A stretch of 64,000 nt of DNA from Saururus chinensis (taxonomy: Eukaryota > Streptophyta > Magnoliopsida > Piperales > Saururaceae). A model generated the notes under the pieces. It saw nothing but the letters and a program-made list of their open reading frames with translations. It ran no database searches and was not told where the DNA came from. The position numbers were made by a program, and so were the translations under genes. Shown piece after piece: positions 39,450 to 51,602 of this stretch. How positions within the stretch are numbered: the first letter of the stretch is position 1; every line of letters begins with the position of its first letter. The stretch covers positions 17,157,092 through 17,221,091 of the forward strand of contig CP141143.1 in the NCBI GenBank assembly GCA_035235625.1, given 5' to 3'.

Positions 39450-39776
39450 ATGCACTCTAGCAACATGAAGAAGGCTACTTTCATCTTTATCTTGGCAATT
39501 TTGCTCGTGAGTCTGGTTGCAGATGGCACGACAGAAACTTCATACAACCCCAACAGCAGCATCCGGTCAAGTGTTCGTGACTGGTCAGCCAACTCTGCTC
39601 CAGAGAAAGGCCGCTCTTCGTCTCCTCGAGAAGGAAAGTTTCCCCATAGGCAGTTCAAGCGCCCCATCAAGTGCAAATCGTCCATAGGCGGCATCTGCAA
39701 GAAGCATTTTCCTTCAAAATGCGCCATACACTGCAATAAATGCTTTGCTTACTGTAAACCCTCTCATTGGTGGTAA
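39450..39776 (+). CDS. Small secreted six-cysteine peptide precursor
   Basis: A single-exon ATG frame of 108 residues. The N-terminus, MKKATFIFILAILLVSLVAD from residue 6, is a textbook signal peptide. A hydrophilic Ser/Arg-rich spacer follows (about residues 27-70). The C-terminal 34 residues hold six Cys in the order C-x7-C-x7-C-x3-C-x2-C-x3-C, with many Lys and a final HWW. This layout (signal, variable pro-region, short Cys-rich mature end) is that of plant secreted signalling or antimicrobial peptides. I do not recognise the exact cysteine spacing as defensin, LTP, RALF or EPF/EPFL. A TATA-like box is well placed upstream. Expression is not proven. Confidence 0.6.
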   Translation: MHSSNMKKATFIFILAILLVSLVADGTTETSYNPNSSIRSSVRDWSANSAPEKGRSSSPREGKFPHRQFKRPIKCKSSIGGICKKHFPSKCAIHCNKCFAYCKPSHWW

Positions 39777-41140
39777 CATGATGGTTTTTACCACCATTGG
39801 CAGCGTGTCAAATATGGCTCATGTAGTGGGAATAAGTCGCAAAGCAAATGTCTGTGCCCTTGAGCTGTCTTCTCTTGGGATTGATTTTAGTGCTTTGTTT
39901 CATCAACTCATGTATTGGTTGCCGGAATAAGTCACGAGTTACCAGAACGAGTTTGTTCCTTGTTTCATTTAAGCTTGAAATGTAGTAATAGAAGAAATCA
40001 TGATGTAGATTTTGCGCCTTATTTTAAAGTGGTATAAAATGCGAAGAAGATTAGGCTCAAACCCAGATGCAGAGCCAGGAACAATGTTCCACTAAGAATT
40101 TTGGTTTTTAGATAATTACAATAACAAAAAAAAGAGATAGACAGTTAGACCCTGCTTCCTCTCGCAGTTATAACGATGGCATGGGCACAGAAACATATAA
40201 GAAGAGCATGATGAGCAGTTACAGCTAGTACTCAGCACCATTTGAACTGTTGGTGGCCATCACAGCAAGAGTTGCCTTTACTCCTAAGAATGGAATTTAG
40301 TACCAAACAAATTAGAGCAAGAACTTCTCAACATGGTTAACTGTATAGAGATCGCACAATTCTTTTAGCCCAAAGATGGAAGAGAAAACCATAATAATCC
40401 ATTGTTAAGGGTTTGTTCGGGTATTGAATTTCTTAGTAGAATTTTTTAAAATTAATTTCAAACTTTTACTTAGTAATAAAATTTTTAAAAATAAATTTAA
40501 ACATAATTTTAAAATTTTAAATCAAAATAACCCTATCTCCCGAACTTGGATATATATAAATTCAGATATGTTTATTTTTTATAATATTACACTTCTTAAA
40601 TTCGAACTTTATTAAATCAAATCTCATAAAAATAAATAATGTTAAACTTTTAAAATAAACCTCATTTATATAACATGTTTTTTAAAATTAAAATTAATTT
40701 CAAAGATAACCGTTAAAAAATAACAAAATATGTAATTTCGGAATAGGGCTGGGAGCCGGAATTGCGAGATTCCATTTTTAGAATCAAACTCCTAAAAATT
40801 TTGCCGCACACAAACATGATTTCGATAATTCCTACTCAAAATCTTACATAAATCCCATAAAAAACCAGCCTCTAAGGATACCCATAGCAAATGACAACTA
40901 GATGAACGAAAAAATCTAACTCGTGCTTTTTATTACTTTAAAAAAATTTGTGCTCAGTGAAATATATATCACAATTGATCTGCAAAAGAAACAACTTTCT
41001 ATGGACCTTAGCTTGGCTTCAACTCCTACATAGGAATTACCATTTTTCAGTCTATCAGTTGGCAATTTGAACGGGCCCAAAAGAAAAGGCTGACTTATTG
41101 AAGCCTTCACACTTTTTAAGCTGTGCTATCGTCCGAATCT
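39777..41140. other. Spacer, AT-rich
   Basis: No gene seen. Between about 40.4 and 40.86 kb the DNA is AT-rich with a GGGTTTGTTCGGG-type segment that might be a worn MITE edge. The right end adjoins the 3' flank of the minus-strand gene. Confidence 0.3.
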
Positions 41141-44100
41141 TCATTTCTGTTGGCCATAGCGCAAAATGCCATAAACATCCACAATGCCAGGAGGGAAGAC
41201 AGGATCTGTCGCTGCTCTAACAGCAACTTTTGCAACTGAAGTTACATTAACAGGAGGAGTTAACAGTGGACCCACAAGTGGGATCCGATTGAGTGGCTTG
41301 GCATGCTGAAGAACCTGTACCAGCACATGATAGAACACATTAGTTAAAAAAGAAGGGCTGGGTTGCATACAAAACAAAAATGACACATTTTAAGGCACGT
41401 GTCAATTATTCAAAATAATCTGTTCAAATCTATTCTGACAAAAACAGGAATGAATGATTATGAGGTGATTAGGCAGTGAGTGACTTTGTCTCACTGCTAA
41501 CTAATGCGAGTAACTTTCTTTGGACAAAAATGCTTACCATCTCCAATGGAACCCCAATAACACCCAAAGGCAACTTCATACTCCCAACTCGGCGGGTCCC
41601 ATGAATAAAGCCTGGTCTTAGAATCACCCCTAGAAAAAAATCAGATTGATTTTAACAGTTGATGCATCAAGTTTAAGTAGATAAATAAAGCTTTTATTTT
41701 TCCAACCCTAAGATGAACAATTATTATAAGGAAATAAAATAAACTGTGTGACTTCTTCAATTGAGAAATATATACAACAGCTGTATAGGTCAGAAAACAG
41801 CTCAAGGAATTCCAAATTAAATTGCTGAATCCAGAAAATGTTATAGATGCCATTCACCTGTATACACAGGATTAGGTAACAAGGGTTTCACATCATTAGT
41901 TCACAACCAATCCCATTAATTACTTCTTAAATCCTAACTGTCAGCCTTTGTCAACAGAAGGCTTTTCTGCAAGATGGAGCCTAGAGCAATTGTAGAGGGT
42001 TTCTTAGCATGTTCACAACTGAAGCATAGTATAATATGCATGTTTCTAGTAAGTGTGTCGTGTGCTTTTAAACACAAGCACTACTCCCTGAACAGTTGAC
42101 TTTTAATATCGCAAACTTTTGACAGAGAGTCTGTGTATGAGAAAGCCAACCTCCATATGGGAATTTTGACAGTAGTTCCACTTCCGCTGCTTTCTGAAAA
42201 CAATCACAAAAATCCTCAAGTAAGACATCTACAAGTAGAAATTTTGTAACACCAATATCACCACTCTAGGAATTTAAAATATATTATATAAATATGGATT
42301 TGGTTGGGCATGACAATGTTTGACTCCAAATCCTTAAAGTTCCATTGCACTATCATCGATATTAGACCACCATTCAGTAAGATATCAGAAGAATCAGCAT
42401 TGCAAACCAAAGTTTTCTTCTCCTTCCAAAACAAATAAATATATCATATAACAATTGAATACATCCACAAAGATTACCTTCCCCTCATAGTAACCTTGCA
42501 ACAAGTAATTCACAACACCAAAATCAGCAGCTGAAATATATACAAACCTTTTAACACCTACAAGCAAAAACACAAGGGAGATATATGAGCTTCAAATTTA
42601 GAGTATTATATTCAAAATTGCAGATAACATCTCTATATACCAACAGCAAGATGTCATATATGATGTACAATATTCATCAAGTAGCAAGATAGTAAGCATG
42701 CCATTGTTATCATCTTATTTCGGAGTAAGCCTCTACTAGTAAGGAATGTATATTTACAAATAATTATGTGTACCTCCCCAAATGCAGATACTTAAAAATA
42801 TGGTATCATGTTAGTTATGACTGAATAAAAGAAAAAACATGGAGAAACTTGTTCAGATCTGCAGTGTAAAACAAAACGGACTGATCAGATAAAATCCAGA
42901 CCAGCCTAACCAGTAAAACCCAGACATGGCAGTCTTTTCGGGTCTATCAACCAGGTCCTTTGGGTTTTGAGACCCGGCAGGGGTATAACAACCTGGCTGG
43001 TTGGACCAGTGACCCAACAGCATTGGGTCAGCTGGGCCAACCCACAAACAAAAAGAAAAAGGAAAGAAACAGGAGTGAGAAGGGTGGAGGAGGACAGAGG
43101 GTGCATTCACGTGTGCCACCAAAACAGGTCCATCCGAGCTTAGTTTTTAAAGCATTGTATTAGATTGGAAATACATAGAAAATGCCCATAGTGCAGGAGT
43201 ATCTATAATCTATGCATATATGCGCGCATGAACATCTCTCTTTCAATTCCATTAATTAAGTAAATTCTATAGAGCTTTCTACATAATTTCAGAAGTTTAT
43301 TGGAAGTAAACAATATTTGAAATGAACAATATGATCATACCTTTCTCAGAAGCTGCTCTAATTGCATTTATGTTTGCAGTCCCATTGATTTTGTACATAT
43401 AAGAATTTGAGCCGAAGCCTCCGACACATGATATCTGAAACAGTCAAGAATTTAATAAACTGTAACAAAATATCGAATCTCTTGAATAGTATGACAAAAT
43501 CTAAAGATAAATTTTCGCTTTTATATTAACTATGCTACAAAAAAAGTCACTGAACTTCATATGGAATTGAATAGTGGAACACCACATAATTTCTTTTCGT
43601 ATTAGTCTCTTTGATACAGAAGATGCAGATGTGTAAACTATCCACAGGAGTTCCTAGAGTAACAAATTTTTAGTAGAATCGCTTTGCAGAAACAAAGGCC
43701 ATACATTGTGCAATCTGTTTCCACTGATAGAGCTGCCAAGAATACCTTGGCTTCTAATGCTCGTGGCATCAGACTAAGTCAAACTCAAATGTAATAAATT
43801 ATGCCATAACGCAAATATGTTTTAATATGTGTCCCGTGTATGTCTATCAAATTGTATCCTATGTATGTGTCTATCCATATTATGCATGTTTAATAATATC
43901 AGCATCCATGATTCATGGACTCAACATACCACTGAAGTGACTCCATCCAAAGCTTCCTTCCATGAATCAGGAGATAGGAGGCTTCCTGCAAAAATAACGA
44001 GTGAAGCAGTTTAATCAGCATTAATAGATGCAAATTACAACCGAGCTTCCAAAGAAGCCTCAGCCATTGTACAGGCAAAATGGGTTTAACCTTTGAAATG

Positions 44101-46599
44101 CTATATGAACAAAAGTACATTGCTCCTCTTAGAGACCAAAAGAAACAGAAAGGTTGAAGTCGAAGAAAAGATATACCTTGGTGCCAAACAATAGTGTTTG
44201 CCCAGGAATCTTGAATATTTGACCTTCCAGACCTATTACAGAAGAAAAATTCCCAAATTCATGGGTTTCTGGCATGTATTGTGTGGTATAAAATGAACAA
44301 TCACATGTATTGAATATATACATAAAACTTATCCAAATGCTAAGATGAGCAAATCAAACATAAAGCCCAAGCTCAAAAACAAAGGTGACAAATTAAAACA
44401 ACTTTGCAAGGACCAATGGGAATCTCAGAACGACTGCCATGTTTCATGTCCACTCTGATGCCCATCCAAAAAACATCATCATCAATATTATCATCATCTT
44501 AATCATTATCATCATCATCATTTTAACAATTTTAAACATCATCATCTATGCCTTATCCTAGCTATTTGGGATAATAATGATTATAATAATAAATAATTCT
44601 CCTACTCATACATATAAAATATTAGTTGTACTAATTTACTCAATAGGATAAAGTTATGGACATCTGAGCTATAGACAACTAAAAAATAGTTTCTCGCACC
44701 CATAAGTTAATTCAATGTCTACATTGTCATTTGCTAGGGAAGTTTTGTAATAAATACTCCCATGATTCTTAGATTAAAAAAAAATTGAGGACATTAAATG
44801 AATGTCTAGCATCATGACAGTCATTGGAGAATAATTCAAGTTTACGTGAGAAAGATCCTGTCTCAAGCTGACATAATATCATCCACAATCATAATCTGTG
44901 TCAGCATGAGATCTGCACGTTTTATTTTCTAAGATCTAAGATGAGAAAAAAAACAACAACTTTTACAGAAATCAGAAGAAATATAAAATCCACTGCAGTT
45001 AAGAAGACTGATATATGTAGTGTTAGAAATTTATTACCTGCTAAGACTTGCAACAGACAAACCACGCTCCAAAGCTTCTTTGCATACATGTGAGCCAACA
45101 AAGCCATTACCACCCAAAACTAGCAACTGGAGGAAAAATCCATTGCATATTAAGAAAATAGCGCCACAGGACATATCACATCAATTTAACATTAAGGGAC
45201 TCACAATTGCTCTCGGCTCCTAACCTTTTCTGTGGGCGGAGGCAACACATTTACTGTTTCTGCTTCTTCAACCTTAAAAGGTTCATCTACTTTATTAGAT
45301 TCTGTTGACAGTAGCCTCCCATTGCTTGAACCACCAATTCTACTGCTTTTCAGAATGAAGATACAAAAAAAAGTTAGTCATAAAATTCGAAGGCTCAACA
45401 AAACGATAAAGTAGGTAAACCCCTGGTTAAAATGATGTGAACCATTAAATTCTAGCTTGTAGTCAATGATGTGCAAAATATTACAAGATTTGCTTCAAAG
45501 CTTGGAAGCTCTCAAGTAAAAGTGTTCTGTTGATGATAATGGTTTCAGCTCAAATATAGTCACCTCAAGTTCAAAATTAGGTAATGTGAAGAACTTAGCC
45601 ACGCTATTTACAGTGAACCAATCCAATTGTTTTCAGTAAGCCACGTTGTTTGGATTGGAGGGGACAGTCTTATATTCTATCCAGTTTGTTATCAAATTTC
45701 CAGCTCAGAATAATTAAGATAGCGCACAAGTTATTAGCAGACAGAAAAAAAAAAAAAAAAACAGAAGGGCAGATATTTGCATTACCCATTGCAGCTCCAT
45801 TTAACACAACTATATAATTCTCATTTTTACCAGCTTTAACAGCAACTATGCTTTTAATATTGACGGAAGCTCCATCAAGGAAAACTTCGAATTTATAAAA
45901 CTAACGACGAGATGGGCATGCCAGATAAGCAGACTCAAAAGCTGCTTCATCCTTATTACAGAACCCGGCAGTTCCTATGCATTCGTTGTAAAAGGAAAAC
46001 AAAAAAAGTACTTCGGACAAAATCCAAAAAGCATTTTGCAGTTTGCATAATCCAAGAACACATCAATGTTCTCCTCAGCAAAGAAAAAAGATATAAATAT
46101 TCATTTCGTTTCATATGAAAACTACCAAGAAAGGGTTCAAAAGTTCAACATCCACCCAAGCCATGAGGAAGGCAGCTGATGCGCCAACAAAGGATTACCA
46201 TACTCGAAATGATAAATGGGGTAACTTTTATGTTTCCACGACAAAATCCAATCCCATTTTCTTCTCTAGATATAAAAGTGTCGTCATTTTAATCATTAAA
46301 AAAGTGACGTTACACTCGTTTCCTTCTTCTCTGGATTTTAGGACATGGACATTTACACAAATGAATAGTCTCGTTACAATCCCCTCCCTCCTTCAAGTTG
46401 CAAACAACGAAAATAGACAGGCCACATTCCTCCCGCACTACTCATCACGAGGTACTCATTGACAGCAAAAAATGTCAACTGACATGGAACAAAAATAATT
46501 CAGATTCATACTGAAAAAAGCAATCAGCGAAAAACAAAACGAGACTTGCCATAGTTTAGAAAGCGACGACGTTGAGCGCAGAGCGCGCGAAATCGCCAT
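41141..46599 (-). CDS. NAD(P)-binding Rossmann-fold protein (atypical SDR, Coq11-like)
   Basis: An atypical short-chain dehydrogenase/reductase of the plant group related to yeast Coq11. Nine exons join in phase: 45345-45225, 45126-45038, 44232-44177, 43985-43930, 43434-43341, 42557-42478, 42193-42151, 41629-41538 and 41314-41141. Motifs include the nucleotide loop LLVLGGNGFVGSHVCKEALE, SGRSNIQDSW, TSVISCVGGFGSN, INGTANINAIRAA, VKRFVYISAADFG, the YYEGK active-site-like motif, ILRPGFIHGTR and the C-terminal IPLVGPLLTPPVNV. A first exon starting at ATG 46599 (MAISRALRSTSSLSKLWQ) looks like a mitochondrial presequence. Its donor is not settled: a phase-2 junction is needed and no good GT consensus gives one, so a small missing exon is possible. 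Total is about 287 residues. A CACGTG G-box lies at about 46804 upstream. Confidence 0.85.
42880..43145. repeat. GGGTC/GACCC-rich dispersed repeat in an intron
   Basis: Within the intron between exons 42478-42557 and 43341-43434, the sequence is dense in GACCCGG, GGTTGGACC and GGGTCAGC motifs. A related stretch occurs at about 63365-63450 (GGGTTGACCTGGCCCGG). Likely a worn dispersed repeat. Confidence 0.4.
44462..44555. repeat. ATC/ATT microsatellite in an intron
   Basis: Runs of ATC and ATT triplets make up most of this stretch within the intron between exons 44177-44232 and 45038-45126. Confidence 0.8.
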
Positions 46600-47720
46600 C
46601 CTATCAGCAACTTCCCCGCTCTGTGGCAAAAGACTTCGGGGAGGCTCGCGATGCCAGCGAAAGCTTTCGAGCCAAAATGCGAGACGAAGCCGAAATTGGT
46701 TGGGAACGACGAATTTGATCGGCGTCTGCGGCAACTGATATTGGAGACGAGAGCGGCTCTTTCAGCTTCTTCTGGGGCGCGCTGTTAACGTGCGTCTCAC
46801 CGCCACGTGGGAGCTGCGCCGCTGCGAACGTGGTGTCGAACATATGGCTCGCAGTGCTGACAAGTTTCAGATTCAGTTCGCGGTTGCCGAACGCTGAAGC
46901 AAACGATATTGTCCAAGACTGCCACCACTTCCGCCCTATCCGACGGACATATATTTGTAAACAAACGCAGTTACTCCTGTTAGCTTCATTGCGAATAAAA
47001 AAAACATACTAGAAAGAACACATATTGCGTTTAATTTATAAAATATAAATAAATTAGAAACAATGTATGTATTAAATAAAAAAAAATTAATTGTAATATT
47101 TACAATACATGCTTTTAGCATCATAATCAATATAAATTACACCCACTATAAATACATAATATTTAATTTGGAAATTTGTTGTATGTGTGTAACCCACCTA
47201 AAAAGTTAAAAAAATTATATCTATACATAGCCTCATTTGAAAGAGCTCATAGATATCTTTCTAATGGTACTAAGAAAATGTAAATTAAAGCATGTGTATT
47301 AGAAAAAACATTCAAAAAAATTATTATAAAAAACTATACCATATATGTGGGACCCATTTATTAAGTTTAGGAAAGCCTGTGAGTCACATGTGAAAGAGCT
47401 CGTCTAACAACAAATGAATCTAAGTTCTAGAGTACAAAATATAACCAGAAGTAACAATGGGCCGTGAATGTAGGGCATGGCCCAGGCACGACTCATGCTT
47501 GTGATAAGGCCATAAGGGTCAGGTCAGGCCATACCTATAAAGAGCAAACATGTCATGGCCCATGAGCATGTTGTGTTGGGCCTTGGGCCTAGCTAGCCGA
47601 CCCAATCAAAAAATAAAAAAATATTTTTAATTTTTTTATGACCATGAATGTTTGTTTCTTCTTATTTTGTTCATACTGTTGCACTCTCCCTTGTTGATCT
47701 TCTAATTTATGCGAGTGTTC
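46600..47720. other. Promoter region and AT-rich spacer
   Basis: The first 200 bp are GC-rich and include a CACGTG palindrome near 46804, fitting a promoter/leader of the minus-strand Rossmann gene. From 46.9 kb the DNA is AT-rich; GGCCC/GGGCC-rich debris appears at 47.45-47.6 kb. Confidence 0.4.
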
Positions 47721-47724
47721 AAAA

Positions 47725-47842
47725 ACAAATGTCAACTAGTGAAGGGGAAAGTTTTGAGCAATGTACGACGAGGGAGGTAAAGGAGGAAATTGAGTTGGAC
47801 TTGGATGTGGAATGTCGACAAGATAGAGTTTTTGTACGGTGA
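47725..47842 (+). pseudogene. Nudix-box fragment (NUDT1-like)
   Basis: A short stretch reads GESFEQCTTREVKEEIELDL, very close to the Nudix hydrolase signature (G-x5-E-x7-R-E-V-x-E-E-x-G), in particular to the NUDT1/NUDT15 group. The expected Gly-Gly before it and the Gly after EE are missing (EEIEL), and the flanking frames stop quickly. No introns or other Nudix parts are seen. Read as a relic of a gene or a transposon-carried scrap. Confidence 0.5.
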
Positions 47843-50800
47843 CCAACAGTGTGTTGTTGGAGGAAGCCAAGTCATAGCATTATATTACCATCTTCGTGTA
47901 GGAGGCGGTGGAGGACTTGGTACAGGCCTAGTCTTTTCAAGCCCTAGGGGCAAAATGTGGCCTAGCATGGTCTCCAATTCCAGCAATGATAGCAACCCCG
48001 ATAGTGTGGCTTTAGTTACTATAGCTTTAGTGGTGACTTTATTATGAGATTTAAAAAATTTTATAATATTATTTGTTTTGATTGTGTGATGATTTGGTTT
48101 AATTATAAATTTTTTAGGTCTAATTTTGAGAGAAAATATTAGTGTTTAACATAAACTACCATATTACTACATTAATTATTATATTTTTTATACATTTTCT
48201 TGTATTAAGGAAATAAGTTTCACTCTAAGACCCATGACCATCTTCATCATCATTGCGCCAACTTCTTGGGCTGGTAATCTTCACTTGAAATATTAGATAG
48301 GCTTGGGCCTTGTTACCTACTTTATTGTAACATTCCCAAGGAAGGCTTCATTTATTCCTTTATTGAGCCCATATAAGCTTACTTACTTATCTACTTGTAT
48401 AAATAGCTTCTAGCCATTTTTTATTTAGGGTGGCTAAGATTTTTTAAGGGTTTATTGTGTTCTACCCTCTCTCTAGAAAAGAAAGCTTCATCCATCAAAG
48501 TCATTCTACTTCATGATTTTCTTATGTTTCTACCTTAAATTTCATGTTCTTATTCTCTTATATTTGATTTCATGTTTTATTCTCTTTAAAGTTCTTTCTT
48601 TTACTCATGATTTAGAGCTCTAAATTCTTGTTTTTTGTTCCTACTATTGCGATTCATGTTTGGGGATAAGAGAATGAATGATTTGTCTTTCTATTAGTAA
48701 TTTTGAGCATCTATTTAGTAGAAATGTGTGGTTTTCGATTTAGGGGTTATGTGACCTAACTTGTTGGTTAAGAACCATTTGATTTTAATGTGACCGGTTG
48801 AATGCAAAAGAAATTTGGTTTACTGTATTTCTGGCCATGATCGATCACCCTGGAGCATTAATCAATTGCCAAAAGAACTATCTTCTTGAAAGGCCCAATC
48901 AATAGCTAAAATGATTGTCTAGAAAGATCGATCAATTGGCCTTTAGACCAATTAATCATTCAAGTGAAAAATGACTTTTGTGATGGTTTTTAAGCCAAAT
49001 TTTGAAGGTTCTACCACGTCTCTTATATGTAATAAGGAAAAAATTATCATGTTGTGATATGAATGCTTGCACATATGTAATATTATTCATGTATGAACCA
49101 TGCTCCATGTACTCTAGACTGTTTATATACATTACCACTAATGCTTACAATACCTTATTATCTACGCATAAACCATGTTGCATGTGTAATAGAGTTGTTT
49201 ATTGGTATGAATATTTATGATTGTATGCACTTAACATTATTTATGTATGACTCATGTCACATCATGAAAATAGTTTGCTAAATTTATTTAACTGTGATTA
49301 ATCGTGACATTTCACAATTTTTTGATTTAGCTGTTGGGGATTTAAATAAATTAATTTTCCATTTGAAAGAGCGGGGTTTTTTGTATGAAAATACATAGTT
49401 TTTTATACCAAAAATCAAGGTTCTTCATTCCTGGGTCGAGAAAAAAGGAATGCTACAATGAGAATATTAAATAAGGCTTCTAGAGTGAGCTTTAGTTTGT
49501 CCATGTGCGTCTGCTAACTAAGGGCATTTCCTATTTACAAGATTTTTTAACTATTTTTTTGTATTTTGACTTAGGAATATCAGGTAAGCAAGTATTAGGC
49601 ATCTTTGGGTACAGTGATTATTCTATCAATGATTTATGGATTATTGTGATACTTATTTATAAAGGTTTGTGTATGGGTCATGATGCCTATTTACATAGGT
49701 TTTGTGTGTGGATTATGATGTTTCTTTACAAAAGTTTTGTATATGACTTATGATGTTTATTTACACAGGTTTTGTGTATAAAATATGATGCATAATTAAG
49801 ATATTGCACATATTATAGGTATAAGGGATTTGACATGCTCTTAGGTGTAAGATGTATTGCATAAAACATATGTTTAGATATTGAAAATGCGTTTTTATAG
49901 TATTAGTGTGAGTCCTATATTTTTAAATTCTTAATGAGCTATGCTCACCTATTTGTCTTATTTTGTTTTGAGGTATTTTTTGGGATCCTTTATATGGTTG
50001 TGCTATGTAGGTACTTATAATGATTTGTTTTGTGAGTATGATAGAGATTAAATAGACATAGAGTGAGGATAGTTCTCCTATATTGGGATAGTCTTTAGTT
50101 GATTTATGATACAACTATGAGACTTGACTACTTTGTAGGAGAACATTTTATTTTGATAACATGAACTTGTTTATTGTTTTTTTTTTAAGGCTTGAAACTC
50201 CCTTATAATTATGAACTTTCATGTGGGTGTTGAGAATAATTAATAGATTTTATTAAATTTTTATTATATTTTAGTAATTACTTTTGCACGAAACGAGTGT
50301 TGTATACTTTAATCTAGCTTGGGTTTAGGTTAGAACTCATTTCGTCATACCTTTATAATTTATTTTGGTCAGTTTTAGGTAAAGGAGGCATGGCGGCGGA
50401 ATGACACTCCCCCATTTTTTCCTCCTCTTCCCTTTCTTTTTCTTCCTCACTACATCCTTGGCTCTTGCAGTTTCAAGATCTGGCTGGCTGGCCAAGCTAG
50501 AGGACTTCTTGGTCATAACTTGGCACTTCATGCCATGACTCAACCTCTTGTATGGACCAGATATGGCCAAGTAAGATCTTGGGCCACAATTTGTGGCCTA
50601 GCCGCTTCCTACCCTTTTCATTGAGTTAGAGGGTCCTAGTCTGTCCAAAAAAGGAGAGGGTGTTAAAAGGGGAGGAAGAAGTGGAGGAGGTCACCGGTTA
50701 ATAGTAAACAGGAGAAGGAAAGGGGAGCAAGGGGTAGTTTGGGTAGGGTCTACAAAATTACTTATGGGATGTTTTATGAATTTTTTTAAAAAATTTAACA

Positions 50801-50880
50801 TAGTAAATAAAAAAAATATTAAGTGTAAATAGACACGTTTATTGAAAAATATAGGGTAAATTTAAAGTAAAATAAAGTAG
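47843..50880. other. Long spacer with LTR-like and tandem repeats
   Basis: No gene seen. Around 48.38-48.45 kb a GTATAAATAGC motif followed by a CT-rich stretch resembles an LTR promoter, but no partner LTR or polyprotein was found. A 35-bp degenerate tandem repeat lies at 49654-49793. Confidence 0.35.
49654..49793. repeat. Four degenerate 35-bp tandem units
   Basis: Units start at about 49654, 49688, 49723 and 49758. Each follows TATTTACA-AGGTTTTGTGT...TATGATG with substitutions. Confidence 0.7.
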
Positions 50881-50888
50881 GAACAAAA

Positions 50889-51045
50889 GTGGGGCCAAGA
50901 TTTATAGAAAAGCCGGGAAGCCTGCTTTTCCCCTCGTGATCCTCAAACGCGAAAGTGGGGCCAAGATTTATAAGAAAATCGTATAAACCGGACGTCAGAG
51001 ACGGGGCCTACTGTGATCCCCAATCGCGAAAGTGGGGCCACGAGG
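50889..51045 (+). promoter_or_regulatory. Three copies of a GTGGGGCCA motif upstream of the 51.4-kb gene
   Basis: GTGGGGCCA occurs at 50889, 50955 and 51032 (spacing 66 and 77 bp). Copies 2 and 3 share about 28 bp (GTGATCC, then CGCGAAAGTGGGGCCA). Copies 1 and 2 are followed by AAGATTTATA, a TATA-like sequence. This looks like a small promoter repeat, 330-480 bp before the start codon. Confidence 0.5.
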
Positions 51046-51371
51046 GAAGGAAAGTCCCTCAAAATGAGGAAGGCTCAGACAAATACGAGGAGGGGCACGT
51101 TGCCGGAGCCAGATCAGGAAACCGGGATGGCGGCGAGCGGCCGAGAAGAGGAAACTCGGCGCGGGGCCGCCTCCCCTCCGCCTACATAAACAAGGAATCG
51201 GACCTCCTCAGCACTCTGCGCTTCGTTGCTTGCTCTTGCCTTCTCTTTTGCCCTCCGCAATTTCTCATCGCCGGTCGTCCTTTCTCCTCCTCTCGTCTCC
51301 ACTCGTCTTTTTGTCTTATTCGATTGAGCAGGGAAGTTGACAGACCAAGAACTCCATCTTCATCAGAATCC

Positions 51372-51602
51372 ATGATTGAATCAAAGCTAGCAAATAACGG
51401 GAAGGAAACAGAGATCGTCGATAAGTATGAGTTTGTCGATGTTGCCGAAGAATCTGCATTAGTACGCGGTGTTGAAGAGTGTCTGCAGAACATCCTGGGG
51501 ATGTTTTACAGAGTCGATGATTTGGAATTGCTTGCTAAAGTGCAGCTTCAACTGAAGCAACTGGGCACGGAAATCAGGGGTGTCAAGAAGGGAAATCCTT
51601 GA
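51372..51602 (+). CDS. Unrecognised small acidic/helical protein
   Basis: The ATG frame is 76 residues (MIESKLANNGKETEIVDKYE...). A longer in-frame reading from 50955 begins with GTG and its upstream part looks like leader sequence, so I take the ATG. The protein has no signal peptide or membrane segment. Its middle is predicted helical with repeated Leu/Val spacing (VEECLQNILGMFYRVDDLEL, AKVQLQLKQLGTEI), which could form a short coiled coil. GC-rich leader sequence with a C/T-rich patch precedes it, as for real genes here. I do not recognise the family. An intron-free short gene is plausible; homology would decide. Confidence 0.5.
   Translation: MIESKLANNGKETEIVDKYEFVDVAEESALVRGVEECLQNILGMFYRVDDLELLAKVQLQLKQLGTEIRGVKKGNP

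Noticed and set aside
50955..51371. 215-codon reading into the 51.4-kb gene
   Set aside because: It begins with GTG and its first part covers the promoter motif repeats and C/T-rich leader.
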